Source of the DNA: Manduca sexta
Taxonomy: Eukaryota; Arthropoda; Insecta; Lepidoptera; Sphingidae
Direction: 5' to 3'
NCBI RefSeq assembly: GCF_014839805.1
Contig: NC_051126.1
Location: 5,960,609 to 6,024,608, forward strand
DNA: 64,000 nucleotides
Shown here: positions 13,901-28,050 of the stretch, one piece after another
How the letters are laid out: each line of letters starts with the position of its first letter
Numbering within the stretch: position 1 is the first letter of the stretch
Made by a program: the position numbers and the translations under genes
Notes under the pieces: model-generated
Seen by the model: the letters and a program-made list of their open reading frames with translations, nothing else
What the model was told of the DNA's origin: nothing
The model's database searches: none

Positions 13901-15879
13901 CAACCCAAAAAGATGTTTGCTTTAGGAGGACATCCACGGAAACATAAATTTTAGGGTTTTTTTTTATGAAATTTATGATAACGTCAAAACAAATAAAGAT
14001 AACATTTAATAGAAATATGGTGTTTAATGTTTTTTCTATATATGTGGTATTAATTTAAAATAGACAGGTTCTATAAACTAAAAAAAATACAGTTGGAGTG
14101 GTGTTGTGTTGGGGGTTGGCAACGTGGTAATCTAACTCATTAAAATATGACAAGTCATGTAAAGATTGTAAAAATATGACGAAAATATAGGCACCTATTA
14201 TCGAATTGTAACTTTGGAATACTTTTAATTTTTTGTATATTATGCCACTACGGATAATTCATCCGTATACCTTGTAAATCCTATATTTTATAAGTAGTTA
14301 TGCGAAGCAAGCGATATTTTTTTAGTGTTTTTTGATGACTTTATTTAAAGGTTTAAAGTTCTTAAAACGTATGAATCACTCAAGGTCCACCTGTACTAAG
14401 TTTTTATAGAGAAGCAAAATAAATAAAACGAGCAACTCATTACAATGCAAATTGGCTGTACGTATTGTACGCGCAAAGTTAATTAGTTTCGTCAACTCTT
14501 AAAACAAAAATCATGATGTCATCGTGCAATATTTTTTATTGATGACGTAGTGAATATAGTAAATTGCATTTATGTATATTTTTATTCTTGTCGAGGGATT
14601 TTTTCTGTCCTTATATCGTAAAAATAAAGAGACTGCACTAAACATTTATTACTCATGTACCGAATGAATCAATTCCCAAAAACACATAAAAACCCATATA
14701 AAGTTTAGGAATCTTGGGAATCAACCCGGGGCTTGCCAGTCGATAATGCCACCAATGAAGCAATAAAGTAAAAAATATCTAAAGTAATATAGAAATGCTC
14801 ATATACAATATGTGACCAGCGCTTATGCCAAAAACATATAACTTTGACGCATAAAATATATTACATTCTTCCTTGGAAAAAAAACTGTTTTTGCGTAAAA
14901 TATTTATTGCTTTTTATATTTTTTTCTACCTAACAACCCAAAGCAGGAAGAATTGTCACCACCCGTTTCCTATAAACTTGCTGATATAGAATTCTAACGA
15001 AAAGATCCACTTCGGTTGCCAAATATTTATGACACATTTACCTGAAAATGAATGCTAAAAGGACTTTTATACTAAGAAACAGCAAAAATTCAATTGAATT
15101 ATCTTAAAGAGTTCACCGATGAAACAATAAAAAATCATCAAAGAAGAGGTTCAGCCAGGCCATTGATCTGTTTATATTTTAGCGAAATCATTTCACTAAC
15201 CTACGGAAATAACCTTATTTCGGCGCGGGCGCCAATAAACATTGTATGTTATGCCCTAACATCTACGTATACAACTCGGTTCATTGAGTTCCGTGTTTAT
15301 GGTCTAAATTCGTGTGCACGTGTTTTGTTTTATATCCATGACATTGTAAAGACGTTTTGCTAATCGAAATAATAAAAAAGTTGACATTCGTCACAAGCCA
15401 CGTCTGCAAATTTATTTTACAATCATACCACGTTTCCTAGTAAGTGACACAGAATTGTTTCTAATAGCAATAAAAACTATTTTATGACCCATAAATATTC
15501 AATGTAAGTTTGCAATGCAATTATCTTAACTTTCACGCGGATGGGAAACATTTTTACGGACCATTTAGAGATCGATTTGAATATCATATTAAAATTGGCG
15601 ATGCGTGTCGACATAACTACAGAATGTTAAAGAAAAAAAAACGTTATTTTGGGTCAGCCACCGAATGCGAAATCACGTTTTGACAACCGTTATCCGTTAC
15701 ATATTTGGAGTAGGCAGAATCCTATAATATGACGTAGTTGAAATAAAATGAAATTCTTTCTCGGTTTAAATGAGAGCAGGGTCCCTAAATTGAAAAAAAC
15801 CGGATCGTTATTAACAATGTCTTATTATTATGTACCAAACTCTAGTATAGAACATATTAGTCAGAGAATCTATAAATAG

Positions 15880-15943
15880 TGCCCTAGTTGCGCCTCTGCA
15901 TACCCCTTCGGGGATAAATGCGTGATGTTATGTATGTATGTAT
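15880..15943 (+). mobile_element. 3' fragment of a tRNA-derived SINE
   Basis: The string from GTTGCGCCTCTGCATACCCC through GGGGATAAATGCGTGATGTT nearly matches the 3' end of the fuller copy at 50048-50305. It ends in a TGTA-type simple tail, consistent with a 5'-truncated retroposed copy. Confidence 0.7.
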
Positions 15944-17538
15944 CTATAAATATTTTGGATAAAATAATCCACTTACGTTATTTACAAACTAAATTCAGTG
16001 GAAACATGAACTATCTATATTTAAGTGCGATGGATGCGCCATAAATGTCACTTATAAATATACTGGTACACTCAACCAGGAAGACATCTTAGATTTAAAA
16101 TTCTATAGGAGTCAGCGAGCAGACTGAATTAAGCGCAGCATGCTAATATTTACTATTTTTATATGAAAGATTTCTTCACCCACCTGCAGTTATTCAATAT
16201 ATGCAGTTACTTGTAACAAAGGTCACTGCATACGGTCAGTCTCCATTAGGATATTAAGCTGTTACTCTACGATCATTGTTAGCAACCGATTATTTTTAAC
16301 AATGTTAGGAAAACTTACAAAATAACACGTGATCTACTAAAACATTATATGACAAGTAAATCGTTTTAAGATAATGCAAAGGTACGAGCCGGGATCGTTA
16401 TGATGATTTATCTTCAAAAATCGTGTAAGCACCCTATTAACTTTGAGAACTTCTTTCGAGGTCGCCTATAGGTGTCTATTAACTTTCGAGGACTTGCAAT
16501 ATCGCCTATATCTACAAAAACGGCGAAGACGTTCTCCTCGGCCATACTTTGGAAAATATTAACCAACATACAGAAAAAGCATAGATAAATATTACGCCTT
16601 ATTTACAATGGGGTAGGCAGAGGTGCAACCAAGAGCCTAATACGATATCGGACGAGCACACAGTTTATTAAAAATAATAAAAAAATATTAAAACAATTAA
16701 AAATAATAATCTTATACAATCCATATACCTACTCAAAAGAACATATTACGCTCATAATAGCTTAAATTGTGATCTTTAACTGAAAATGTAAAAACGGCTT
16801 TATAATAATGTGAGTGATGTATTTAAGCACGTTTTTATTGTTCATGCGCATAGTTTTGCACAAGCAATCTGGATATGAACGAGCGATAGCTATGTTAATG
16901 TCGTAATGATGGTAGGTGGTAATTACAACGTCATGTCTCACTGATTCGACGGTAAACAAAGGACAATCAACGCGTTATGCCGTCACCATCTTTCTTTTGC
17001 GTTACAAAAAATCTTAATCTTTATATTAATTTGGGAAAATCTAATGTTATAAAAATGGAATTTGAGTGACTTTTGGGCTTACCCATTTTACATCATATAG
17101 TGTTTTTATCAACCACCTGTGTATAGTTTTAGGTGATTATTTTAGCGCGCAATAATGAGGAAATGTCCTCATCTAATGTCCTAGTTTATGAATTGTATTA
17201 TCAACGTAATAATGATATCATCTGTTTGGTTTGGCCTTACTAATTAGGTATTATTTATTTAGTAAACTTTTCTTTCGTACCAAAGCCTAGAAACAATCTA
17301 ATAAATCTGCTCCACATTGCTCGATATTTCCAATTTCACGTTCTAAATTTTATCTTTTACTGTTTTCCGAAATAAGAACAGTATGAAATTTAGTTGAGTA
17401 ATATTGTTTTCTGGAACGCAGCTAAGAGGCCGATTTTCAGTTCATTCAGAAATACTCGTATTATGCATGCCGATGTTCCAGTTAGCTGGAGGTCGTCCCA
17501 CATCACGCTCCATAATAGAACATCGTATCAGAAAGTAC

Positions 17539-17578
17539 ATGAATTTTAAATATTTAACATGAATTTTAAATATTTAAC
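17539..17578. repeat. Tandem duplication of a 20-base AT-rich unit
   Basis: CATGAATTTTAAATATTTAA occurs twice in direct succession without mismatch. It is a simple local duplication. Confidence 0.85.
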
Positions 17579-17860
17579 TTCATTATTGCGGGAATTGTCT
17601 TAACACAATGTATTATATTAATTTTATTTTATTGCAATTAATAGTACACCAGAGACAAAAATCATGGACCAAGAAAAGAGAAAAAAAAGTACAAATGGCG
17701 GTCTTATTGGACGAGGCAATCTTTTACAGACAATCATGAGATGGATATAAGAGAAAACAGCATAATATGGGACAGCATAAGGTGTACGAAGTATATGATT
17801 AATTATTAAAAGAAAAAGATTGCATACAAATATTATACATATAAATACATACAAGTATAC

Positions 17861-17864
<4 letters not shown>

Positions 17865-17930
<66 letters not shown>
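17865..17930. repeat. (AT)n microsatellite, about 33 repeats
   Basis: An uninterrupted alternating AT run of 66 bases. Its length is likely polymorphic, and it could extrude as a cruciform in DNA. Confidence 0.95.
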
Positions 17931-17933
<3 letters not shown>

Positions 17934-20862
17934 AATGTCTATGCGTTATTCAAGTGTAATTAAAGTTGTTTAATTAAACTAAAATTGAATGGAAACTTAC
18001 AAGTTTCATTTCACGAACCTTGAAAGAGCCAAGCGTAGTAATTTCCACCTGCGGTACTTACAAAAAGCAGCTATTAAAAGTCATAGTCGTATATAATGTG
18101 CAAACTGCAAATACGTTTATTTAGTTGGCGATTATTTATCTATCGACGAATGGAAAATTACTGCTACTTAACGAATATCATTAAAACAATTAGCTAATAA
18201 AGCACTCCGTTAGAATGGCTCGGCCTCGGAATTTCTACAAAATACGTTCACTGACTACATATTCTTGCAAATGTGACATAATAACTAACATTTATTAATA
18301 AGAGTATATTTTTAATCTAGATGTAGGAAACAAGAAACTGAAGACGTCTGTTTATAACTATGACAGATGGAGTTCCACCGCATACATAATGATTTACATA
18401 GTTTTATATGTATATACGTTTTGATTATTTATTTCAGCCTTTAGCAGATTCGTATAAAAAAAATGTTGAACAGTAGGGATCTGTTCATGCTTCGTTAGCG
18501 GTATAAGTAGTTATGTGGTGACTATTCTCATAAAATTATATAAACGCAATAAAGCTATCGGATAGGTAAAATGAATTAAGCTATTTTGTTTTATTGTATT
18601 GGAGGAGAATGATTTGAAACGAGGTAGAGTTAGTTAAGAAAAGTTATTATTACTTATAAAGAATTGATTAACTAGAAAATGTCCGAAGCCTTTTAAAAGG
18701 TAGGATTTTTTACTACTCTTACTGTAAGTAAATGCGATTTAATTTAATATAATTGAATTATTAATAAAACTAGACTCAAAAGGAATAAACAGGTTCTATT
18801 GTTTGACGTTCTTTAGGACATTATCATAAATATTACAATTTAGTTGTTTAACACAATTTGAGTTGTGCTTACTTTATATAGTAGGTTTGTCATTCCTTCT
18901 AACATTAAATCCAATTGAACAATAGGACTTTTAATAAGAGATTTGGCCACAATGATCTTTGTACTACACAGCTCTGATACGAAAACATCGTTGTTCAAAA
19001 TAAAACTCTATTTCTTGTTACAAGATGGCTTAAAATAAAAATGCAATTACTATCTTCTTAAAATACTTTTCGTAGTTTTGCGCACAGTATGATATGAATA
19101 CTGTGATTCACTACACATTCCTCGTGAATATACTGTGGAACGAAAACATAAAACACTAGGTCAGTGCATTGCTGTATACTATCGTATTCAGCAGCACCCT
19201 CACCAGGTCAGATATAATTTTGAGGTTATCTCATCATACACAAATATTGCAGAGTATATGATTCAAGCCCGTCAGGTGTCAGTAGCTCACTGGAGCATTG
19301 ACCTACATTTGTACGCGGGACATTTGGCAGACGATCCGTTTTAAATACTACAAGATTCAAGTCCCGTCGGGTTAGGTAGAATGTCTCGTGGCCCAGTAGT
19401 ATTGTATTTCTCTAAAAATGTTTTCCGGTCACCATTTGTGTTGCTAAAATAATTTTGTTAGCATGTCAGAAATAGCTTCTATAATTGCTAGTATATTTAG
19501 TTTGTTCAGTATACAATCAAATAAGTACTGATTTATCATTTAATTTTCATTACGTAATGCTTAGGTTTAGGGCGTGTAAATGCAAGAAACGTATTGTTCA
19601 TATTACGAATACACACGAAACGCATCTATGTATATTTACTACTTACTTATAGCGTTACGAAATTATAAGTGTTTTGAAATGACGTATGTAATAAGATGAA
19701 CTCATAAAGCGTTTTAAATCAATTCGTTGTGAGTAGCGCTGGCGCATTTGTTCCTTCTCAAAAGAAATAATTTAGTCACATTATAATATGCTGCAAATAC
19801 ATCTTATTAATTCTTTGTAAATTTTCTGAGAATGTTTTTTGAAAATAAAATAGTTTTCATGATAGAGGCGAGTAATTTAGTTTTGAGGACCATTAAAACA
19901 GTATAAAATTTTAGATAATAAATATTATTGATTTATTGTCTAGAACAACTAACAAGTTTTACAAGTGTTTCTACACCGATTTGTATTTTCTTTTACAAAA
20001 TTTTCATATTTAAGGAGCGTAAAAGTTTCGCTTGAAATTGTATGACGTTCTATATGTAAAATAATTAGGTACAATGTATTATACACTTTTAATCGTCTGC
20101 TACGTTAATTATTTCCGGTAATCAATGTTGCTATTACGCATATTTTAATTACTAAGTAATTTCTTGGTAGAGCTACAATAAAATAGCACTCAAACGGACG
20201 CTTTCCTTTCACAGAACTGCAAATATTACGAACATTTACAACATACTTAGCTTGGAAATAACTAACGGTCTACAGATACAATGTTCATAACTATAAAACA
20301 ATTGTAACACTAATTTGCTGTGTTTGCGAATCTTTGTGATAGTCACGGTTTAAGCTGCTCATTAAATATGTACCACCAACTTTCACAACCTCCTTATGCA
20401 TTGCCTAATCTTATAATTTAAAAGCGTAAAAAGATATTATGTCGATAATAATCCGAGTTGAGACGGCAGGCAAAAAGAGAAATTTGAAATATAAATGAGG
20501 GGTTTATTTGGTATCGTCTAATTGGCATTTAGACAGCCTAATAATCTGTGTGCCTAGTAATTAAGACTGGCTTTTGCCAGTAATACTTCATCGTCTCATT
20601 AGTGTATGCCTTTCTCTTCAAACAATTGTAAGTCATGGCAAATGGAGATTAGAAAGTTGGTTATTTTTTAGAAAACTGTGAAGTCATAAGTGGCCACTAA
20701 CTGTCGGTACCAGCTTATACAACAAAACAATCATATAAAGCACGCTTCTATATGCCTAACTTTTTGTGTAAGAAACATTAATACATACAATATATTAACC
20801 GTTAAGATTTTTAAGTAAATCGGCAGACAATAAGTCATGACATACATTTTCTTTTGTTTCAG

Positions 20863-21397
20863 TGTCAACATTTTTACCCCAAACATTATGATTTACAAAT
20901 GGATATTATGATAAGAGTGAAGTGTTGTCAAGAAACTAAAAATCCAAAGTGACGAAGTGCCCTGTAGGTGTCTGTAGTGCTACGTTCCGTTGCTTACCCT
21001 TTTGCCTTTCGTGAACCAAGATGTCAGACAAGACCTCGTCGTCGGTCGGTCCGAGGAGTTTCGAGACGATATCGGAGGAGGATCTCGCGTCGCCTTGGGA
21101 AAAACTGTTGGATGAAGTTAAAACTGCTGTGCCCACTATAATAAAGACTAACGCGTCGAGTACTACGATCTCGAGAAGCGGGGAGGAAGTGTCTCCGCAT
21201 CCGCGAGTCGTGGACTTGGAAGCTAACAAGTTGACGCGCTCCAAGAGCCTCAACCAGCGTCGAAACAGCAGCAACGGCCTCCTCAGTTCCATTCCACGGC
21301 AACTGCGACTCTCCCTTCGAGGCGTTCGGAGCGAACCTTCTAGTGTTAAGGATGTGCCAACGACCAGGAATGATAGTTCCCTCAACCTTCTCCTTAG
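20863..21397 (+). CDS. Kir channel, long N-terminal exon (coding 21021-21397)
   Basis: First coding exon of the long isoform of the + strand inward-rectifier K+ channel. The acceptor is CTTTTGTTTCAG ending at 20862. The first 158 bases are untranslated, and coding begins at ATG 21021 (context CCAAGATGT) because an in-frame TGA lies 9 bases upstream. The exon ends at 21397 with AG|GTGAGT, leaving 2 bases of an Arg codon (phase 2) that exon 40106 completes. It encodes residues 1-126: a cytosolic tail rich in Ser, Thr and Arg with no signal peptide or membrane segment. An acidic stretch (ETISEEDL, 15-22) precedes basic segments, and RRNS at 80-83 fits a PKA-type phosphorylation site. Kir N-termini are cytosolic and vary between isoforms, so this tail probably tunes trafficking or regulation. 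Its GC richness contrasts with the flanks. The sequence is not recognisable on its own; the link rests on phase and strand. Confidence 0.75.
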
Positions 21398-23251
21398 GTG
21401 AGTTGCTAGTCAATTTTAAATATCTGAATTTATAGGTGTTTAGTATAATAATGGATATCGCATGACATTGGAACTTAATTAACAAACAGGAACAAGTAAC
21501 TATAAGTAGGAGACCTAGATGAACTCGTAATGACCTCGTGCATAATTGTTAGGCGACAAAGTAGAATCGTTTTAATTTATAATGTATTAGGTCACGCGTA
21601 CCAGACGATTCGATGTAGGAATTTTCATTAGAAAATCCATAGGTCAAGACCGAGTGGCGTCTCGATGGCTTCGTCGATGTTTATTAGTTCTCCATCGGCT
21701 GCGGTGTAATTACCATGTTATATAATCAATAGCTGTCTCGTTTATTTCCAACCTTCGGGCTATCAATTGCACGAGGTTTCGCGTTTTATTGCTTTTACAA
21801 TTCAAGTATTGACATAAACTTGGTATAGACTCTTAACCTTGTTCTTCTTATTGTATATTTTATAGAGAATAGTTGCATGTCGTTAAAGCATCATTAATCC
21901 CTTTAATCCTTAACAATTAGTCAGTAATAGATATGCGTAAATCAAAGCCAAATAGAGTCTTCCGTTGGCAAACGACTGGATCCGTAACAAAAGATGTACT
22001 TTCTCATCATATGCAAAATTGTGCACAGAGGAAGCGGACGTCCTTATACGAATAGCAATGATTTACAGGAAACTCGGCGCCGGGCTAGACATTAGCCGAA
22101 ACAATACTTGAACAATGAATAGGCCAGTGACGATCCGGTTTGTGTCCTCAGGACCAAACGAACCCATCGACAGTCCTCCATTCATTTCGTCATTTATTAG
22201 CATATTTTTCTTGAAAATGCAATTTATATATAAGCTTCTTTGTGCTATGACACAATAACTATAACTTCATTTCGTTTGATTTGCGATGGAAATTAAAATT
22301 TAATTTAGACAAAGTAAAATTGTGTTAATAAATTTTCGTTCCGGTATTGTACAAAAACAAAGAAATTAGAGTATATTTTTTATGGAAGAATATATATTTT
22401 GATGTCTGAAGAGCTGATATATATACCTTCGTGAATGACATCATCCATACGGAGGACGGAAAACGAATGGCGAGTAGTGAAGCGTGAACACTGAACGTGT
22501 ACTCCTTGGTAGTGGGCAACTATTATTTAATGACTTGTATAAGTACATTTTCACTAAGTAATATATTTAACTACATTTCTACGTAAAAGTAATATGCAAG
22601 AATAAAAATAAAAAATCAGCTTTCGGCGAATTATTTCATCCAATGTTTTTAATAGTTTCCTGTAAACAGTATTTGAATCGTAATAAACTTTTTTTATGAC
22701 TACATTAAGACATCAAAGCCTATCTTGTTATATAATAACGTCCATTCATTTATTTTATGAACTTTATATAGGTACAGTTGACAATATATATCAACAGTAC
22801 CTTCGTAAAGTAAGTTAATTTGCCATAAAATAAAGTTAAGATAATTTATGCCATTAGGTGCTATTAAACAAAGTAAGAAATGACATTGAACGTCATAACG
22901 TTGTTGTTTATATTGAAGATCAGGTCAAATTAAAACCTTGTAAATTTTATGGCTTCATCTTCATTTGGCTAATTAAAGAATTATCTATTCACCAAAAGTT
23001 TAATAATCGGAAACAAAATAAAAATAAATGATTATAACATCAAACATAAAATAGCTTCGATTTTTTTACATATTGATCTTTAGGCGCCGCCCAAAAACTG
23101 TCAACTTGTTACCGAGAAACACTACATTAAGTTCTTGCTTCAGCAACTTACGACTTCAACATTAGTTGCTAATAGTGTCTGCATGACGCCTTAGTATATG
23201 ACGAAAATAAATAACATTGAAATAATCAAGAAATACTATTCTACTAGATAT

Positions 23252-23300
23252 GTTTGAAGATTCATTGGCACTCTTCTGAGTTTGCCATGAATCTTCAAAC
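23252..23300. repeat. Near-perfect stem-loop, 18 pairs with a single bulge
   Basis: GTTTGAAGATTCATTGGCA (23252-23270) pairs with TGCCATGAATCTTCAAAC (23283-23300). All 18 bases of the second arm pair, and the first arm has one extra T as a bulge. The loop is 12 bases. It sits in the long intron of the Kir gene. It could be a small fold-back transposon relic or a short hairpin RNA; the stem is on the short side for a microRNA precursor. Confidence 0.6.
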
Positions 23301-26300
23301 AAACAAAACATAAACAGGAGTTTAATTAGTAAACGTTAAAGAGTCATCGTACCAATTACGATTAGAGATTTACCGCCGTTTGCATCATCAGAGTTTTTTG
23401 AGGTTGCTCTAAAAAACGTATCCTATAAATTGTCCACTTACATTTTACAGCAATATACGGATTCAGTGCACGATTGTACCAAGAACGTCGCGAGGCCATT
23501 CACTTCCTTTACACCGAACGTGATGCTCTATCAGTACATTGAATTTATTTTTGTATGCGTGAATTTTTCATTGTGTGATGCGCACACGTCGATGTTTGCA
23601 ATCGATAAACGAACAGTCCCCCGTTGTGCCACGTTATTGGCAATTGGCATTATCTGATGGTTTTGTTAAATTCCAACTAATGCGTTCTACTTTTGTTTAA
23701 TTTCATAAAGTTAATTGTTTCCTAAGTAAATATTCATGAAATCCTCAAGGATTATCAAAAATGGAATAATCAGTGATCGAAATAAATTTCAAGGTGATTG
23801 TTTAAATTAAGACTGAATGAGGTAAATAATTTACATCGCAAATCCTTTCTTATAATTTTCTTGGAATCATTTCTCCATAGGAAGGAAAATTAATAGCGTA
23901 TGTGTACTGAATAATTTAGAGTTCTGATGCAAGGAGAATAATTGAAACAGTCTTGCATGTTAGAAACTAGGAAACCGTTTTCAATAACCGTTACAATAAA
24001 CTAGTCCGAATTAATAAAAAATAATGAAATACTGGAATTCAAATTGAGTTCGCGACTTACTTGGCGAATACATCACAAACAAGAATTGTATCGGTTTCCT
24101 AGTACTGTGTTGTGCCTTATCTCCCGGTTTAAACGCACGCCTGACCGCGATTTCCATTTCTACAGCTTTTACAATGTTCAATACGTTTCGTTTCATGACA
24201 TGTTTATTTTCATTCTGTAAGACTGGATCGTGACGGAAGCCACGTTAAATTATGCCAGCTTTTGTCAATACCAATAATTTTAGGTCAGGACATTAAACCA
24301 GATTGAAATACAGCACTTCCCTGCTACAAATACTTAATTATGAATTGAATGAATACTAAGAATATATTCGTACATTTGTGCCAGAAGGAGCAATGCACTT
24401 GAGTCTTATCATTCGTGACACCGAAAACATTTAATAAAAATATTATATCAACACGTGGATGGTTTCCACGTGTCTTTTATAACCTATAAATGTTTGTTTA
24501 ATTATAAACATTTGCGTGTTTTATCGTCTGCAACGAGATTTTTCATTTTATTTAGTCATGTCCGTCCATAGATTTGTGTCTACATCAAACGTGACATAAC
24601 GTTTTAAAACCGTTTTTAGCTCTTTTTCACGATTGTATGCGTAAAATTAGCATCGCAAGTCACAATCGTAACGTTTTGTTTAGTGTTTACGTTTTCGCAA
24701 AACATTAAAAGGTCTTGACTAAAAGCAAAATGACGCACCATTACGAAACGATGACGCTCAGTTGTTCACCTGCACAAATAAGTGTAAAAAGGTCTTACTA
24801 ACATTGTAATTTGTATGAAACAAAACATTGCAGACTTGTTTTGTTACAGTGAAAAATAAAATTGTTTAACGGTTTCCAAGTAATTTCAAATACTCGTTAG
24901 ATTATCTTGCCTTATAATCAGTACCTTAGTTACCTATGTTTGGGAAAATACAAAATAACTAAGTGTGTTCTTGACTTCAAGGATAGTAAAACGTCAATTT
25001 TTATTTGTTTGATTCATTAACATTGTTTAGTAAGACTTCATAATATTTAACTTATACATATATTATCTATATTTTACGTAATGCAAAACTTTGTACTTTG
25101 TCTTTTTATACCATATTTTACGAAAATTACGACGACGGAAGAGTATGAAATTTGACACATTTAAAATTTATATGGTGAGAGAGCGTACAAAAATATAAAC
25201 TATGTATAATATGGGTTACAAATATATTAATTCGGCTGTCGAATTTCAGCCACTGGACAACCTTTAGTATGTTTTATTTATTTCATAACCTGCTAGCAAA
25301 ATATTAAATACATATACATAAAAAATATTTAAGTAATTAAAGAAGAAACGATTAGTGACAAATGCATAAAACATTTTAATATGTTCGATAAGTTTGTTCA
25401 ATGTAGATCTAATAATAAAGTTGCATACAAACAAATAACAGGTTTCTAAGGCTTTGCGTAGCTTTGGTATGCTGTCAACAAGTTGCGAAACATTACAATA
25501 AAACAAAATTGCCTGTTGCTGAACTTGTTGCATCGACTTTCAGTTTGATATTAGTACAATGATTCTTGGCAACAAATCAACTGCGTTTGCGCGGCAACTA
25601 ATAGGACATTGTGATGTTTCCAATAATTTACTTTATTCTATTAAAAAACATTGACTTCTCAATAAAAATTTACGTGACCACTTAAAATTTATTTTTTTTT
25701 GAACGCAACACAATTTTTAAACCTCATTCCTTGGTTAATCAAAACTAAAAATGAACCCAAAAGGCTTTGTTTGTAGTTAATAGATATTAATAAAATAATA
25801 TATTAAGGTGATTTCATAGAATTAATCATAGTAATACGTTGCAGGCGCCATAAAACATGTACAGATGAGTGATGCTGACTCATATAGTTCTATTGCACGC
25901 AAAAAACTTTATATCATTATTTTTGGCTCATAATCATGAACTGATTCATAAAGAAAACCCATAGTATCCCGAGATGACATTTATTAGAAATCAAGATATT
26001 TTTACGAGGAATATGTTTGAATATATTATCTTGTAGGCATATTTGATATCGGTACGTATTTGCTGTGGTTTCTATTGCCTATGATGGTCATGGTTAACTG
26101 GTAAGCTTTACCTACTTAACACATGCTTAAGAATCATGTTTTTTCGGAATCTTAATTATTGTTCGTGAGTACTTATAGTGCTTCTTTGTGCGTTCAATTT
26201 ATAAGATCTCTAAACATTATCTGTTTATGTATACGTGCATAAATCTTCTTTACGGGGGCAAAATATTCTTTGTTGGGAAAAATCTTTCATCGCCAGCAAC

Positions 26301-27594
26301 TATTATCGCCGGACGTGTGCCATACGGTTGTAAATGGTATTGAAGGTGCGTGAGGAAATATTGGGATACCTTGTCGACATATTGTATAGAAATAACTTGT
26401 TTGCGGTACAAACTACGAAAATTTATATAAGAAATGGTCGCGTAAATTTAGTTTTATATTGCTTCGCCCGTTTATTGATTCTATCCCAAATATAATGTTT
26501 TCTATTTAACTACAGTTTTAATGAATAACATAAAAAAATAAATCAATTAAATGTTCATACAGAGTAGATTAAAATCTCCGTCACAAACCCTCATTAAAAT
26601 TAATTAATAGTAAGTCGTTATAAACATTACCAACCAATTAGCCAAAATCTACCAACCGTCACAATATAAAACGTTTGATTTTTTTGCAAAGAGAAACCTG
26701 ATGTTCGAAATTCAGTTTAGTGTTTGTAGAAAGCGACCAGGTACCACCTACCAGTGACCGACTTACCCCTATTTGAAAATGGGCACACTTGCGGGGGAAG
26801 GATTAGTCATAAGCATAGAAACTATGTCGTTTTAACACGATTGTCGTCTGCAGGCCACTTAGTACTTGTTAAATGTAAATGGAGGTGTGAATTTGTAACT
26901 AAAATTTTAAAGAATAACATTTCAGCCCGTTAAGGAAACCGTACATAAACCATTAGGTGTATAAAATATTTATGCTTAGAGTACACCAGTTTTTAGTGTT
27001 TTAACCAGGTCGCCTAGAAAATCAAGGTGTTTATTAGTCCTTAATTTTATATTGCAAATCTTAAAAATACTGTAAATGGAACGGCTGACTGAATTATTTA
27101 TTGTTATTAACACATTCCGCAAGTCAATACGATTTATAGCTTCATGGATGATTTAAACCTATTTGATCAACCATATTGATTAGCTTTTACAGTCTATGCA
27201 TTCTAAAATACGCTTCGCATCTGGAGCGTGGTCCATGCCCACATCACGTAGCTTTAATGCCTATAGAATATCTAAGTCGTTCTCGAAAATGACTGATTGA
27301 ATTGATCATTTTCTACGTAATGGCCTATTGTCACTAAGAAAGGAATTTATAACTGAAGGCGTGGGACAATAGACAAAGAATAATTTTCGCATATAAAATT
27401 GATTCAAAAAATCATAGAACATTTAATAAACTATAGCATCAATACTTGTACTAACGTGCTTGCGCTGTCAAATAAAAAAAAACAATATGATAGTCTTTGG
27501 CCAACATCATTATAAAATCCTTATGTTATATTGCTTTAGAATCATGACCGATATGATATTCCTTTTATTACGAGATTCTGTGGTTTAAATATAG

Positions 27595-27805
27595 GGTTAT
27601 ACCGATGACACTCATATTTATATTGTAAATGCGAAAGTAAATATACGCTTTCACGGTTAGTAAAGTTACTCTTTCCCGACTGAACCACTGAACCGATTTC
27701 GGTGAATTGTGGTATGAAGATATTTCGAGACCATGGAACGGTATAGGCTACTTTTGGTCCCGGAAATACTATTTACTGCGGGCGGAGCCGCGAGCATAAG
27801 CAGCT
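27595..27805 (+). mobile_element. Degenerate Helitron-like element
   Basis: The 3' portion reads GCGGGCGGAGCCGCGAGCAT and then AAGCAGCT, matching the GC hairpin plus terminal CT-type end of the copies at 2830 and 57995. The internal text (ACTGAACCGATTTCGGTGAA) is typical of this family. The terminal CTAG is eroded. Confidence 0.5.
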
Positions 27806-27837
27806 ATTCAATAAATATAAATTGTAGTGTTAATTTT

Positions 27838-28050
27838 TCCACCCACCCAGATGAATCACGGTGGGTCTGCCCACTTATGGAAAGGGGAGGCCTGCAGTTT
27901 GACGTGTAGTCGCTGGTCATGACGTCATCTTTGTTAATGGAAACGGTGGTGAAAATGACGTCCATGCGGTGGTAATTATATCCTAGAACCTAGGATATAT
28001 ACAAGGAACCGGTTCTGCCCCTGAGAGAATATTGGAGGATGATTATAATT
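27838..28050. repeat. Unclassified GC-richer repeat-like segment
   Basis: Contains a GGTGGGTCTGCCCAC fold-back (27860-27874), a perfect CRE-type palindrome TGACGTCA (27920-27927) and a TCCTAGAACCTAGGA fold-back (near 27980). Its composition differs from the AT-rich surroundings and it abuts the Helitron-like copy, which suggests a transposon remnant. The family is not identified. Confidence 0.35.

Larger units (their letters stand above)
5875..20862 (+). other. Putative first intron, about 15 kb
   Basis: AT-rich DNA between the candidate untranslated exon and the acceptor at 20862 (CTTTTGTTTCAG). It contains a SINE fragment (15880-15943), a long AT microsatellite (17865-17930) and a 20-base tandem duplication (17539-17578). 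The longest reading frames (about 60-90 codons) have no recognisable protein features and no supporting splice sites. Nothing else was identified. Confidence 0.5.

Noticed and set aside
19135..19344. 69-codon frame beginning MERKHKTLGQ
   Set aside because: Somewhat protein-like, but no motif, splice site or repeat similarity could be shown.
20936..21485. Two - strand frames of 149 and 153 codons over the long N-terminal exon
   Set aside because: They are antisense to a GC-rich coding exon whose + strand frame has a fixed start, a strong donor and a matching phase. Open antisense frames are expected from its composition.
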